Below the pieces are notes generated by a model that was not told the origin of the DNA, searched no databases, and worked only from the letters and a program-made list of their open reading frames with translations. 64,000 bases of DNA from Hexactinellida sp. DTS-2022. Lineage: Eukaryota > Porifera > Hexactinellida. The DNA lies in assembly GCA_028753945.1 (NCBI GenBank), contig JAPNXP010000004.1, positions 2,046,001 to 2,110,000 of the forward strand. Reading direction: 5' to 3'. This document shows positions 1 to 10,809 of the stretch, one piece after another. How positions within the stretch are numbered: position 1 is the first letter of the stretch; every line of letters starts with the position of its first letter. The translations under genes and the position numbers were made by a program.

Positions 1-590
1 ACCAACAACTGTTGTCATTATACCAACAACTGTTGTCATTATACCAACAAGTGATTCAATTTACTAACATATTTTCCCCATTTAGTTTTATGTTTTCCGC
101 CTACCCGTCAAATGAATAACATGTGCAATTTTTATATAAATTACAATCGCATAAATGGGAGACTGTTCAGACGACTGGGGTTTTAACTTATAGTCAATTT
201 AAAAGGTTTGGTTTTCCACGAGACATTGTCCGGACGACTGGGGTTTTCACCGATATGCAATAAAATCAATTAAAAGTTAGCGTTTTTAGTTCGTTACTGG
301 GGGCGTTTGTAAGACGATTAAGGGGCCTGGGAGTAGATAGAATAAATTTTCTACAATAGATTTTCTATTGTTGGTAAATTGACAACAGTTGTTTTTGTAA
401 ATTTACAACATGGTTGGTAAATTGACATCGGTTGTTAACTAACAATAGAACCCAATATATTTTCTATTGTTGGTAAAATGACAACAGTAGTCGGTAAATG
501 ACAACAGTTGTTGGTAAAATGACAACACTTGTTGGTATAATGACAGTCACAAATTTGTTGGTAATTTGAATGAATTTTGTTGGTAGAATG
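1..590. mobile_element. Non-autonomous element with inverted arrays of a TGTTGGTAAAATGACAAC unit, left end cut by window
   Basis: Bases 1-52 carry the unit ACCAACAACTGTTGTCATT twice, and bases 370-590 carry its reverse complement five or more times with a spacing of about 26 bp. The arms enclose about 300 bp with no coding potential. An element with subterminal arrays as its inverted repeats fits best. The core AATGACAAC also occurs in the TIR array of the MULE at 45073-47360, so a MULE-type non-autonomous copy is possible, but this is inference. No TSD can be tested because the left edge is missing. Confidence 0.6.
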
Positions 591-647
591 CATGCTTCCC
601 ATGTATGTGCGCTTTATATCTAACAACATCTTTGAGACTAATTTTCT

Positions 648-705
648 ATGCGACGAATTGTCCATGCGAAGAATTGTCCTGCGACAAATTGTCTGGCGAC
701 GAATT
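648..705. repeat. Short tandem repeat, GCGACGAATTGTC unit
   Basis: Four imperfect copies of a unit of about 15 bases, GCGACGAATTGTCC with variants, follow one another. Nothing coding overlaps it convincingly. Confidence 0.7.
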
Positions 706-719
706 GTCCGCCATTCAAA

Positions 720-1148
720 AGAAAGTACATCAAAGATGAGCGAGAAATTTTGACAGGTTTTAGATTAATGTCGTAAGAATTAATTATGGAAATCTTAGCT
801 TCCGAAACAGTGCGCAACTTTGAATATATTAGCGAATTCCATTGTCTCTTTGTGTTGCTATGAAATGCTATAACTTATTATTCGCTACTATTCAGTAGTA
901 TATTTTATTGGTTATTCAAAAGTATTTATTAGTGGGGCGGATTGGCTTAACAATTGTGCATTTAGTGTTAGATAAAAGCATCAAATTTGTTGTGCAACTA
1001 GAAAAATGTATATATAATCATTTAAGATCGGGAGGCAACTAGAATTCGACCTCTATGGTTCCAATTATGCCATTTCAATGCCCATATATGGTAAATTGGC
1101 AATATGACTAATACTCAGCTACTTAACCATACATTGCTTCCAAATGTA
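720..1148. other. No recognisable feature
   Basis: AT-rich sequence without a long open frame, inverted repeat or array that I could recognise. Confidence 0.5.
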
Positions 1149-1151
1149 TTA

Positions 1152-1305
1152 CAGTCGAAATCCGATTATTTTGTCCAATTCTTTTCATGTATAATTCGAC
1201 AAAATAATCCGATAAGACAAATAAATCCGGTGGGATATCCATGCAAAATGGTATATATATCATAATTTTCCTCGAATAAAGGACAAAATAATCCGATTTC
1301 GACTG
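1152..1305. mobile_element. Tc1/mariner-type MITE, TA target site
   Basis: The ends CAGTCGAAATCCGATTATTT and its inverted partner differ at one base over about 25 bp. They are flanked by TA at 1150-1151 and 1306-1307. The CAGT terminus and TA duplication are typical of Tc1/mariner-derived MITEs. The 154-bp body has no gene. Confidence 0.85.
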
Positions 1306-1576
1306 TATTTAGGTATAGGAGGTCAGCTATTCTGAACATTTTATTGTTGGAAACCAAACTCTATCTAGCACAGAAATGTGTTAGCCGATTTGGTTCCAAT
1401 TATTTCCATATATGGTCATGAGACTAATAATTCGGCTATTTTATGAAACATCGTTTCCTAGTGCATTAGCTAGGTATTTGAAGGCCTTTATCATACGTAC
1501 TAAATATGACCAAAAATATTTAAACTTGTGGATGCAACACAGTTATCCACATCCCAATCTACTATATTTCAAACTA

Positions 1577-1733
1577 CAGTGGAATTGCTTTATTAGCAAC
1601 TCCCCTATTAGCAACTTATTTTAAGATTCTCAAGCGAGCATTTAATGTTATTTCTGATCCTCTATTAGCAACTTCGCCTATTAGCAACCAAATTTCATGC
1701 AAAATGCAAGTTGATAATACAACAATTCCACTG
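1577..1733. mobile_element. Tc1/mariner-type MITE with TATTAGCAAC repeats, TA target site
   Basis: Terminal CAGTGGAATTG pairs with CAATTCCACTG, with TA on both sides. The 157-bp interior repeats CTATTAGCAACTTC. A broken copy of the same family is seen at 61830-61901. Confidence 0.85.
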
Positions 1734-1784
1734 TAACTGGAATCTTTGTGCTATATGTCAATATGACAAAAACGAACCATTTCA

Positions 1785-2262
1785 ATGTCCCAGTCACTCA
1801 ACACAACTTACAAGCTGTCTGGATACAAATCACTGGCTGAAAATATAATCAGATTTGATGAACTAGGAGAAATGCCAAGAACTTTGCAGTTAGCAAGATT
1901 AGATGATGGTCATGGTGTTGAAGAGACTCTTTCAACTAACAATGCTAAGTGGCATAAAACTTGCAAACTGCAATTCAACAACACAATGCTGAAAAGAGCA
2001 GAAAAGAGAGATCTGAAAATTTATCGTGATAGTAAGGATACAGCAGGGGTTTGTAAGCGCACCAGATCAAGATCATTTGGCGTTTCTGAAATTGGTGTTG
2101 ACTTGCGTTTCTTCTGTGGGCATCCGGGTGGTTCAGCTGAATTCCATGAAGCATCCACCCTAGAACTGGACAGTCGTGTGCGTAAATGTTTATGGCCTAG
2201 TAATGGCATTTTGAATACAGATATAATGTTCAGGTACCACTCTAGGTTTAAATATCCAAACC
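1785..2262 (+). pseudogene. Fragment of an uncharacterised zinc-binding-type protein (WHK..C / LHEAS-like motif)
   Basis: An open frame of about 160 residues holds a segment with WHKTCKLQFNNTMLKRAEKR at residues 56-75, then FFCGHPGG and FHEASTLELDSRVRKC at about residues 108-135. From memory, this arrangement (W-H-x-x-C, an N-N-T-x-L-x-R-A run, then F-C and H-E-A-S-T with a basic Cys-ending helix) recurs in uncharacterised proteins of cnidarians, molluscs and fishes that appear to travel with mobile elements. No function is known to me. The frame after residue 135 no longer looks like the family, so a frameshift near 2190 is likely, and the reading runs into a hAT-like MITE end at 2263. No promoter, intron signal or start context is convincing. 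It is either one exon or a relic. Confidence 0.5.
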
Positions 2263-2370
2263 AGAGGCGGATCCAAACACAAATATGAGGGGGGGGGGGG
2301 GGGGGGGGGGCAGGGCAGAGGGGGGCAAATACTATTTTAGGGGGCTGTCTCCTAAAATTCCTAACTAAAT
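2263..2370. mobile_element. Partial hAT-type MITE end with a 23-base poly-G run
   Basis: CAGAGGCGGATCC resembles the CAGTGGCGGATCC ends of other hAT MITEs in this window and is followed by an uninterrupted G run at about 2288-2311 and further G-rich sequence. A matching right end was not found. Poly-G this long is also prone to sequencing error. Confidence 0.5.
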
Positions 2371-2399
2371 TTTCAAAATACTAAATCTTAAATATCTCA

Positions 2400-2690
2400 A
2401 ATACCTTATTATAGGAAATTCACGCGAATTTCTCCAAATCTCGTTAATTTCCTTCGCGATAATTTCATGGAGCGTTAATTCTCATGACCATATTTCCTAC
2501 AAATTTTAGCAAAATTATACAATGGATGGACAAACTTCCGTGCTACAAATTTTCAGATGTGCAACTAGGTTGAGAGGATATACCATGTATATCAAATAGA
2601 TTGGAAGCCTATTTGTCATAATAAATAGTATTTAATCAGGAGATTAATAATGGAAAATATTGTATATTAAGAACAACTGAGCACTTTAGG
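2400..2690 (+). mobile_element. Truncated copy of the GGAAATTAACGCG MITE family
   Basis: Starts CCTTATTATAGGAAATTCACG and follows the body of the complete copy at 42501-43188 in the same orientation, including the string GATTGGAAGCCTATTTG. The right terminus is missing. Confidence 0.7.
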
Positions 2691-2919
2691 ACAATTTCAT
2701 CAATCAGAGCAGCGAACTGTGAACTGAATATTAGGTTTTTGATATTGAAGGAAGTTAGTTTTGCACAATTCGGAGGTTATTTAGCGTGATGCACAAGTGA
2801 CAGCTATACTAGAAAAAGTTATATAGGGTTTATATGAGTTCTAATACACATTATGATTACATTCAGTAACCATCTACCCCTTTACATGAGTGTACAAATC
2901 CTTATATTCCTTGGAACTG

Positions 2920-3104
2920 GGCCCGTATTCACTAAGAAGTTAAGTACGTATTTAAGTACGTACAAGTTAGTACTTAAGAACTAAAGTATGTACTTAAGTC
3001 ACATTCACTAAGATTGGTATAAACTAAGATTTAAGTGTGTAATTAAGTATGTACGAAACTTAAGTAACCTACTAAGTTGACTTAACTTATAAGAATTTTA
3101 TTTT

Positions 3105-3137
<33 letters not shown>

Positions 3138-3661
3138 TTGTGCAAGAAAAAAAGTACAATTACAGAAAATACTGCCTGAGAAGGCTTAGGCACTTCAAAA
3201 ACTAAATATAGTACCAATAAGAAACAGGAAAAAAAGAGATGAGTAAATAAAGAAGTGAATAAATAAAGAAGTATAAGAGTAGGGAATAAGAGTAGGGAAA
3301 CGGGAAAAACTTAAATAATAGGATGGGGTATACAAAATAGTAGTACTTGCTTTACTTTAGGGGAAGTTAATGATTCTATTTTCAACATTTATTACTATTG
3401 GTTGTTGTTTTCTAAAAGTTTTGTTTTTTCTCAAGTACACAGATCACAGGAAGTTATTGCTGTATTCTTTTTAAAGTTAAAAGAATACAGCAAGCTATTA
3501 CAATAGCATTCCATACACTAATATGCTATGCTATTAAATTTGAATAAACATAATTCAATTTCGTACTTAGTTAAGTATGTACTTTAAGTACAACAATATT
3601 TCTTAGTGAATACGACTTAAGTATGTACTTAACTAAGTACGTATCTTAGTGAATACGGGCC
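2920..3661. mobile_element. PIF/Harbinger-type MITE, 3-bp CTG target site
   Basis: TIR GGCCCGTATTCACTAAG at the left is matched by CTTAGTGAATACGGGCC at the right, flanked by CTG at 2917-2919 and 3662-3664. A 3-bp duplication fits PIF/Harbinger. The TIR resembles GGGCCTTATTCACTAAAC at 19331, the left end of the coding Harbinger copy. The interior has TTAAGTACGTA-rich subterminal repeats and an (ATA)n tract near 3103-3140, and no gene. Confidence 0.8.
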
Positions 3662-3803
3662 CTGGATTTACGAAATATTCCCCATGTTCAAGATATTTGA
3701 ACAATAACTATGGGTGAGTATTAAAAGATCGTTAACAAAACAAAAATTTTGCGTTTCACTGATTTACAACAAATCGCCCAGAACTAAACTTAAAAGAGTG
3801 GAT

Positions 3804-4368
3804 CAGGGTTGGGTTCAAGTACATTTGAAAGTACTTAAGTACAAGTACTACTACTTTTCAGATATTCAAGTACAATACAAGTACAAGTACAGGTAAACTT
3901 AAAGTACTTAAGTACAAGTACAAGTACAATGAAAAAATTAGGAAAATACTTAAGTACAAGTACAAGTCCTTCCCAAGCTCTTATGATAAATCTCTCGTAC
4001 TTATAGTAGAAATTGCTAAATACATAGTTTATATAGTATCATCCAAATCTATTAAATTGATTTAGCAGTAGTCCTTGACAAGAACACAATTCCTAATATA
4101 CTAAGTATTAAGTAACACTACTTTATTTCAGATGGGATTTGAGGAACATCAATGATGTGTGTTGGAAATATATTTAATGATAAGAAAGTCACGAGTAACA
4201 AGTACTCAAGTACAAGTGCAAGTACTTTAGAAAATTGAGGAAAGTAATTAAGTACAAGTACAAGTACAACGGAAAAATGGTGAAAGTACTTAAGTACAAA
4301 TACAAGTACACAAAAAATGTACTTAATTACAGAAGTACTTAAGTAAATTGTACTTGAACCCAACCCTG
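3804..4368. mobile_element. hAT-type MITE rich in AAGTAC repeats, 8-bp target site
   Basis: Terminal CAGGGTTGGGTTCAAGTAC is inverted at the right end, and the 8-bp GAGTGGAT is duplicated exactly at 3796-3803 and 4369-4376. The interior is built from many TTAAGTACAAGTAC units in both directions. The open frames in it are by-products of the repeat. Confidence 0.92.
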
Positions 4369-4376
4369 GAGTGGAT

Positions 4377-4839
4377 ACATCATTTTTGATGATACCATTC
4401 AATTCGCAGCTATCAATAACCTATATGTCAGAAAAACTTCACTTTTGAGTACCTGCAACCCAAATGCCTATTTCCTATCAACTACAGTTTTAAGCTTAAA
4501 TTTCAGTTTAAATTTCTGGCGAATAATCGCGATTATTCGACAGAAATTATACATACAATCAATTCAGTTTTTTAAATTACTCTTAAGGATTGTTGATAAG
4601 CTTAGACTTAGTTGAGTGTGTATAAGTGCATTAAAGTTATACTAGAAAGTAATTTGCACCCGATAAAGAAAATATTTTTAGTTTAATGAATTGTAATCTA
4701 AACTTTAGAATGTCGCTTTAGATTCTAAAGCGACATTGGTTCTCTAAGCAAAAGTCATGTTGTTGTCGAAAGTAGGAATCTAATATCTGTTTCAATGTAA
4801 TATACGCTTGGAAACGAACGAATATTTGGGAAACCTGAA
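4377..4839. other. No recognisable feature apart from a short hairpin
   Basis: The only structure seen is an inverted repeat around 4700-4740 (ATGTCGCTTTAGA pairing with TCTAAAGCGACAT). No gene was found. Confidence 0.5.
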
Positions 4840-5060
4840 TAAGCCGAATGGAATAAGACCGAAAAAAATACGGGCTGGGATAAGACCGAAAAATACGGAC
4901 TGGAATAAGACCGAATGGATTAAGACCGAAAAAAACGGACTGGAATAGGACCGAATGGAATAAGACCGAAATATATAAGGGCTAGAATAGGACCGAATGA
5001 AATAAGACCGAAAAAAATACGGACTGGAATAAGACCGAAAAAATATAAGGGCTGCTTTTC
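4840..5060. repeat. Array of GGAATAAGACCGAA units, left arm
   Basis: About nine imperfect copies of GGAATAAGACCGAA alternate with short AAATACGGACT-type spacers. The reverse-complement array lies at 7770-7920, and both inner ends carry AAATATAAGGGCTGC. The two arms bracket the hAT relic and look like subterminal inverted arrays of one outer element of about 3.1 kb. Confidence 0.8.
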
Positions 5061-5171
5061 ACCCTGATCAATATTAGACACTTAGAAAGGCGAGCGTTTT
5101 AACTATTCTCCATAAAAGACAATGAGAGTGGCGTGTGTTATCTACATGATTAATACAAGACACTTAGAAAG

Positions 5172-7386
5172 CAGGGTTGGTAGGTTTTGGCCAAATGGTT
5201 AAAACCAGTTGGTTTAAACCAGGTTTAAACCGCCCTGTCCTAAACCTAAAATTGGACAAAAGTGGTCAAAACATTAAATATTTTAAATACACTACATGGA
5301 TTTTACTTTTATAGCTAATGTCATTACCCAGTATAAAGGTATTGTCTAATATAATGAACAAGTACATTCGTTGAACAATCTAATATGCATGCTAACATGG
5401 TTTATAATTTACCATTCTAGCTCCTGACTTCCTCTTAACTCCCTGTAACAGAATACAAGCTTAGCATCTTTTTCAATTCCCAATCTGTTTCTTAGTTTGT
5501 TCTGTATGAAGCCGAAATTTTTAAAAATTCGTTCTATAGAGGCTGAACTAGAGGGTAAACTAAGCAATTTGATAGCGATGTCGCAAAGTTCATTCGGAAC
5601 TAGATTCTTAGAAGACTTGACAGTTCTCAACCACATTGTCGGTTTTTAAGTATCAGCGCAAGAGCATATTGAAGTGGGAAATGGTTCTGCTTTTGCTTGG
5701 TATAGATATAGCAGGGGTAAGAGAGAAGCATTCTGTTCAATAAGTATGCATCTTGCCTCCTCCTGTTGTTCAGAACTTAGCCTCTGCCCCATTTATTCCG
5801 GATGGAGAATGTTAGCAAGTAGGTGAATAGGTGTGATAGCTTGTTTGTATCTTGCTGTAATCTTGCCTTTGTAAGAGCTAAGTTCTTCCACTTCAAGTGA
5901 TTTATTCCACTCTTCACACGTATCAGCTATGTTAGATTCGTCACTCTGTAGTTTATCAAGAGAAATGGCTATTGGTTGAAGCTGAGCATGTAGATACTTA
6001 GCTTCGCGGTGTAGATTTATATTACTGATAAGGTTACCAATCGATGAATCTATATCATCTTCATGCTGTGCCAAAATTATTAATAGAAAAGGCCTATTAA
6101 TAAGGTAGGTATGCATACAATCTAGCTGACTATTCCATTGTGTATCAACTGGTAACTGTGGCTTTACTGATCCTTCTTGATTGGATAGAAGTGATCCTGG
6201 GCTCCTGGCACATGATGGTTACGGAAATATTTGTTAATTTCAGTGATCTGGCTTATAACTTGTGAGGGTGTGATGTCCTAATCGACCAAGTTTAACAATG
6301 GGATGCACAGCCATAGACACAGAGTGAATCATCATCAGATTTTAGCTTAGACCTCATTGATTGCATTTTTCTTTCATTGTCAGTTACAATAGCAACAATC
6401 TTGCATCCAAACTTATTAGTAGCTTCTTCTGAAGCTTTAGTAGCCAATGAAGCACAGTATGTGGCTGTTTTATTGTTTGTACCTCTGTCTACGCAGTTAA
6501 GGAAGAAATATTTTTGGCCGGTATGTAACTATGGGCAATTACAGGTGAATTATATTTATCACTCCATCCATCTTGGATAAGGGTAATATTCTTTCCTTCC
6601 AGAACAGAAGCTGTTGATTGTGTTAGTTCATCAAAAACTTTGTCAAGGAGTTGACAAGCTATTCGTTTTCGCGTGGGAGGTGCATAACCTGGTCGAAGCA
6701 TGGCAATCGTCTACTTGAAAAGATCATTTTCAGCAAGGTTAAAAGGAAGATTGCAAGAGTAAAATAAACTTGCAATATGTTCACCACTTCATCAAGGGCA
6801 TCTTTTTGTTGCGAATTTGTATGAATTGTGAATTCATTCATTTTGGGTTGCATCTTACAACATATACGCTTTTCAGGTTGAATATCAGGGTCGTCACTCG
6901 TACTTATCACTTCAGGGCAAAACAAGATAGAACTATCAGCTTGAGATTGTTTAGAATAACATTTTTCAAAATGAGTCCTGAGTCTGCAAACTTTAGCATT
7001 GATTAATGCACTACAATTAATGCATTTTGCTCTTGTGATTTTTCCCCCTTTCTCAATTTTTACAAAGTACTTCCAAACCGAGTCACACGGCCTTCCACCA
7101 AAATCCATTGTAGTAATAATAAGTGTATAGGAAGTTGATAAAAGGTTTCTAGAAACTGAATTAGAATAATATTGTAATTTGTAGATATAAATATATTTAA
7201 TAGACCTTGTTCAACCTAAATGTAAGCGGATTAATTTAATTAATCCATAACCCATACGAATGTTTAATAAACATCAAACAAATATTGTTGTATTGGCTCA
7301 ATCTATTCTTCTACTGAAAACGTCAAGGTCTCATTGAGGTTTAGTCTGGTTTTAACCGGATTTATCCACTGTCCAATCCAAAACTG
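5172..7386 (-). mobile_element. Decayed hAT transposon (tentative limits)
   Basis: The left end CAGGGTTGGTAGGTTTTGG with GGTTTAAACC-type subterminal sequence is typical of hAT TIRs. The right end is decayed: a GGTTTTAACCGG block and AATCCAAAACTG are present, and the flanks TTAGAAAG (left) and TTTTAAAG (right) agree at six of eight positions. The transposase relic sits between on the minus strand. The right limit is the weak point of this call. Confidence 0.6.
5409..7108 (-). pseudogene. BED-finger hAT transposase, broken
   Basis: Reading the minus strand from 7108: an N-terminal BED-type zinc finger (VWKYFVKIEKGGKITRAKC, then CINC, then LRTHFEKC), a linker, then LLDKVFDELTQ and IQDGWSDKYNSPVIAHS, which carries the hAT catalytic-region D-G-W-S motif, and finally the hAT C-terminal dimerisation block (SASIERIFKNFGFIQNKLRN then LVFCYRELRG) ending at 5409. 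The family cuts and pastes DNA through an RNase H-like DDE fold with the dimerisation block at the end. The pieces lie in at least three frames (breaks near 6700, 6490, 6117 and 5640), so no functional protein is made. It lies between hAT-like ends at 5172 and 7386. Family membership is clear; subfamily is not. Confidence 0.85.
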
Positions 7387-7509
7387 TTTTAAAGGCGAGT
7401 GTTTTCTCAATGAATCATTACACACGCTTAGATAGTCGAGTGTTTTCTCAATGAACCATAAATCACGCTTAGAAACTCGAGGTTTCACTTTTATTCTTAC
7501 AAACACATA

Positions 7510-7748
7510 CCGTATTTCCCCGAATAAGCGCCGGGTCAATAAAAATGCCATTGGTATGATAAAAATTTAAACGCATTAGTAGATCACTGTAATGTAATTC
7601 GATTGATTTTGGCAACTTCAGTAGGCATACTGTTGGTGGAAACCATTAGAACCCACCTAAATATATTTTCTGGATTTTCCACAAAATTTCAGGAAAATTT
7701 TGGCTCACGAAACAATAAGCGTTCAGGCGCTTATTCCGGGAAATACGG
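7510..7748. mobile_element. MITE with CCGTATTTCCCCGAATAAGC ends, TA target site
   Basis: The TIR of about 23 bp, CCGTATTTCCCCGAATAAGC onward, is inverted at the right with one or two mismatches, and TA flanks both sides. The 239-bp body is non-coding. The TA duplication suggests a Tc1/mariner-related family. Confidence 0.8.
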
Positions 7749-7769
7749 TATTTCTATGCATAGAGCAGC

Positions 7770-7920
7770 CCTTATATTTTTCGGTCTTACTCCAGTACTG
7801 ATTTTCTTTCGGTCTTATTCAACCCAGCCCATATATTTTCGGTCTTATTCCATTCGGTCTTATTCCAGCACATATATTTTTACGGTCTTATTCCATTCGG
7901 TTTTATTCTAGTCCTAGAAA
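7770..7920. repeat. Array of TTCGGTCTTATTCC units, right arm
   Basis: About six copies of the reverse complement of the 4840-5060 unit. It starts with GCAGCCCTTATATTT, the inverse of the inner end of the left arm. Confidence 0.8.
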
Positions 7921-8249
7921 ATAAGATCTTCTGCCGAGATTTTTAGTCTAATTCAGTCAACTCGAATTCGTTAAATTAATTAAACGAATTTTTTAGCCCA
8001 TAGCCTTCTCTATATATGGCCTGACAGTAACCTAGAAAATGTGGACCAAGGATGAAGGAGAAGATGGTAATATTTATCCAACCACAATATTTAATTTCAA
8101 AAATAATAATCATAATCAACCACATTAATTAGAAATATTCTTGAAATATATACAATTATTGATCATATTATATTCCAAACTCTTCTATTGACGTAAAATC
8201 TCATCCTTTTAATTTCGCTTTGGTATTTTATTCATATTAGCTTCTATTC

Positions 8250-10180
8250 ATGCCTAACTCGTGTTCTGTCCCCGGATGCAAGAGCAACTACAACCCTGAT
8301 GACCATGTTCCTTGTGTTCAAGATGCCTCAAAATCCACCAACCCTGAATCATGCCTGGACATGCGCTCTTCGTCGCGAGGATATCGGTGACCTGAAGGTG
8401 GTCTATGTATGTATCAACCATTTTCAGAAAGAAAACATAGACTACACTTTCCAAGTCCCAAGAGGAGATGGTACTTTTACTGAAGTACCGCGGGCAAAGC
8501 CAAAGCTGAAAGAAGGCGCTGTACCAAGTTTACTGCCCGGCTGCCCAGCATATTACTCATCCAAACCTTACAAACGGAATCGCTTCTCATACGATGCAAA
8601 AGAGGAAGAATTGATGAACCAAACACTACAACTCAGCTTGAGATCCGAGAGTCAAGAGAAAGAGAAGTTTGTGGTCAACTCTCCACAGGACTTGAAAGAT
8701 AAGTTAACCTTGATTTATTTACCTAATAGTTGGTTGGTGTGGTTCCGTAATGAAAGCAACATAACGTTTGTTCTCGCTAAAATGGCTGAAAAAATATCTC
8801 CGTAGATTTGTACCTTGAAATCAATGCTTATTTATCATCCACCTCAGCCTATTTTAATAGACAGAGTATATCCGTTTCCATTGCTGCAATTAGTGACATC
8901 CGAGAAATTGAATCTGTTTTGCAGGAACTTGCTTTAACACACCATTTTTAAAGGAATACGTTTGAACGATAATTTCTCTAGACCTTTGACTTTTAATGAC
9001 GAGCGATTTCTATTTTTTACTCATGTAGTTTTGGTTAGATGCTTGGCAACTTTACCAGAAAAATTTGGCAAACTGAGTAAACAACATACACCAGCTTTAG
9101 ACATGCTTGTATTACCTTACCACAAATTACCAATCATTTGACTCAATCTTGTGGAATTACATATCTGTTGTCTTGTCCTCCTTTCTACAGACGAATCCCT
9201 TGGACCATTTCGATCTATACCCAGTGGCGTAGCCAGGGGGGGGGGGCCAAGGGGGCCATGGCCCCCCCGAAATATTTTGATGATTAGATACAATTATATC
9301 TATAGCTTCTAGTAACTAATGAGACTATCTATACTAGAATTTGAAACTACATTGGCCCCCCCCGAATAAAAAAGCTGGCTACGCTACTGTCTATACCGTA
9401 TGATGTCGGGTTCTAATTATCACATCTCCTATCTTCAATTCCTTGAACCGAGCGTCGACTTAAACTTTCTAGCATAATCAAACATATTTGCTGACCAACA
9501 AGACACTTCCTTTCAATCTATGTATTCAGTCATTTGTTAAGTCATTTCTTCTACGTATAGCGTATTCCACTACTGATGGTGAGTTCAATTTGGAGCCATT
9601 TCTTGATGCGATTAATGATTTATCAACAATTGATTGTGGTTCACAGTTTCTTCAATCATTAGCCTTTATTGCAGGCTATACTGTCCATCAGTACCTGAAA
9701 CAAACAAAACCGTGTCATGTCTGTACATATGCTAACAGTTGATAAAGAATTTCTCCTTGATTTAGACCTGGACTCCTAGTATAAACTTATGCAGCTAACG
9801 GACCGTGGCGGATTAAATATCCATCTGAGCCAGTTTTGAATTCCATATTTGTTATATGGAAGACCTTTAGTGCCATCGAAAACAATAAAGAGCTGATGGC
9901 GAAGCTTGTAAGTGGACCTTCTAGAATAATTATTACTAGTTGAACTCACGTTGATGTATTCGGAAGATAGTGATAATCGTGATCCAAGTATTTGGAAGTC
10001 TACTTGTATTAGATGTGGTGTGTTTAGTTGGAACATCTTATCGAAGCTCGTCTTTACTGCAGCGAATTGCTTTCTTGCAAACAAAGTTAAGAATTATAAC
10101 TCGCTGGTTCTTTCAAAAAGTATAGAAAGCGTAAATTTAAGAAATTCTCTTAATTATGTGTCTACTTATTTGTATTTACC
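8250..10180 (+). pseudogene. THAP-type P-element transposase relic (P1)
   Basis: The start MPNSCSVPGC at 8250 carries the first two THAP zinc cysteines. A frameshift near 8310 leads into the frame that continues through VVYVCINHF (C-x-x-H of the THAP finger) to a stop at 8805. Downstream scattered blocks match P2: a segment near 9190-9450 equivalent to the D-P-L-E catalytic region but reading N-P-L-D, then FIAGYTVHQYLKQT with a C-x-x-C (9488-9742), and WNILSKLVFTAANCFLANKV near 10030-10090. P transposases join a DNA-binding THAP domain to a GTP-binding, RNase H-like DDE core. The loss of the glutamate and several frame breaks show a dead copy. It groups with P2 and P6 by sequence. Confidence 0.85.
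9222..9389. mobile_element. hAT-type MITE, 8-bp target site, inside P1
   Basis: Ends CAGTGGCGTAGCC and GGCTACGCTACTG are inverted, with TCTATACC duplicated exactly at 9214-9221 and 9390-9397. Removing the MITE and one duplication joins the P1 frame to give DLYRMMSG, matching LYRMMSG of P2. This proves that it landed in P1. Confidence 0.93.
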
Positions 10181-10610
10181 ATGATTTGTATTACTCTGTT
10201 ATTCTTATTTCTATTATGTAGTTAAGTGTGTCGTGTGTCACTGCTAGAGCCAGAGAGAGGAAAGAAAGCAAATAATTGTGTATTATTTACTGTATATTAA
10301 TATTAGAAATTGTACTGTTTGTGTTTATTATTACTATTAAATTATGAAAATCCAATCACCGTTCTCATTACAGCTAATATTAATCACGGGCTAGCACTGC
10401 TGAGTTATGTTTACGACCTAGAGACCCATAAAGAACTTAGTAGTTCAATATAGAAAACATTAAAAATTAAAATTTCCCATCTTCTTGTGCATCCCTGGTA
10501 CATCTACTGTCAGGCCATATATAGAGTAGGCCATGTTTAGCCCTACTTTTTTTAAAGAAATGTGAAATTTTTGGTCTCCTGTTAAAACATCTAAATTAAC
10601 ATTATAAAAA

Positions 10611-10806
10611 ACAGGGATTTTTTAAGGCCGATCTTGGTCTAAATTTTGCACTAAGATTTTTTGGAGTTACACCACGATTCGGAATGGCCGCGGCCGCTGC
10701 ACTGTTGAGTTACACAACGATGATGAGTCGGCCGCGGCCGAAGCAGTGTTGAGTTACACCAAGGCGGCGAGAGTTGCACTAAGGTCTCACCTTAAAAAAA
10801 CTCAGT
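10611..10806. mobile_element. Older copy of the GGCCGCGGCC hAT-type MITE
   Basis: Shares CTAAGATTTTTTGGAGTTAC, GGCCGCGGCC blocks and TTGAGTTACACCAAGGC with the MITE at 15456-15652. The ends (CAGGGATTTTTTAAGG and an A-rich CTCAG) are less well matched and no clear 8-bp duplication was seen. Confidence 0.7.
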
Positions 10807-10809
10807 TCT

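Larger units (their letters stand above)
7999..10535 (+). mobile_element. P-element-like transposon P1, 7-bp target site
   Basis: The left end CATAGCCTTCTCTATATATG is inverted at the right (CATATATAGAGTAGGCCATG), and the similarity continues through GGCCTGACAGTA. The 7-bp TTTAGCC occurs directly outside both ends (7992-7998 and 10536-10542). The THAP transposase relic lies inside on the plus strand, itself hit by a hAT MITE at 9222-9389. Length is 2.54 kb including that MITE. Confidence 0.85.

Noticed and set aside
3714..4402. Open frames with Lys-Tyr or Val-Leu repeats
   Set aside because: Produced by AAGTAC repeats of the hAT MITE at 3804-4368.
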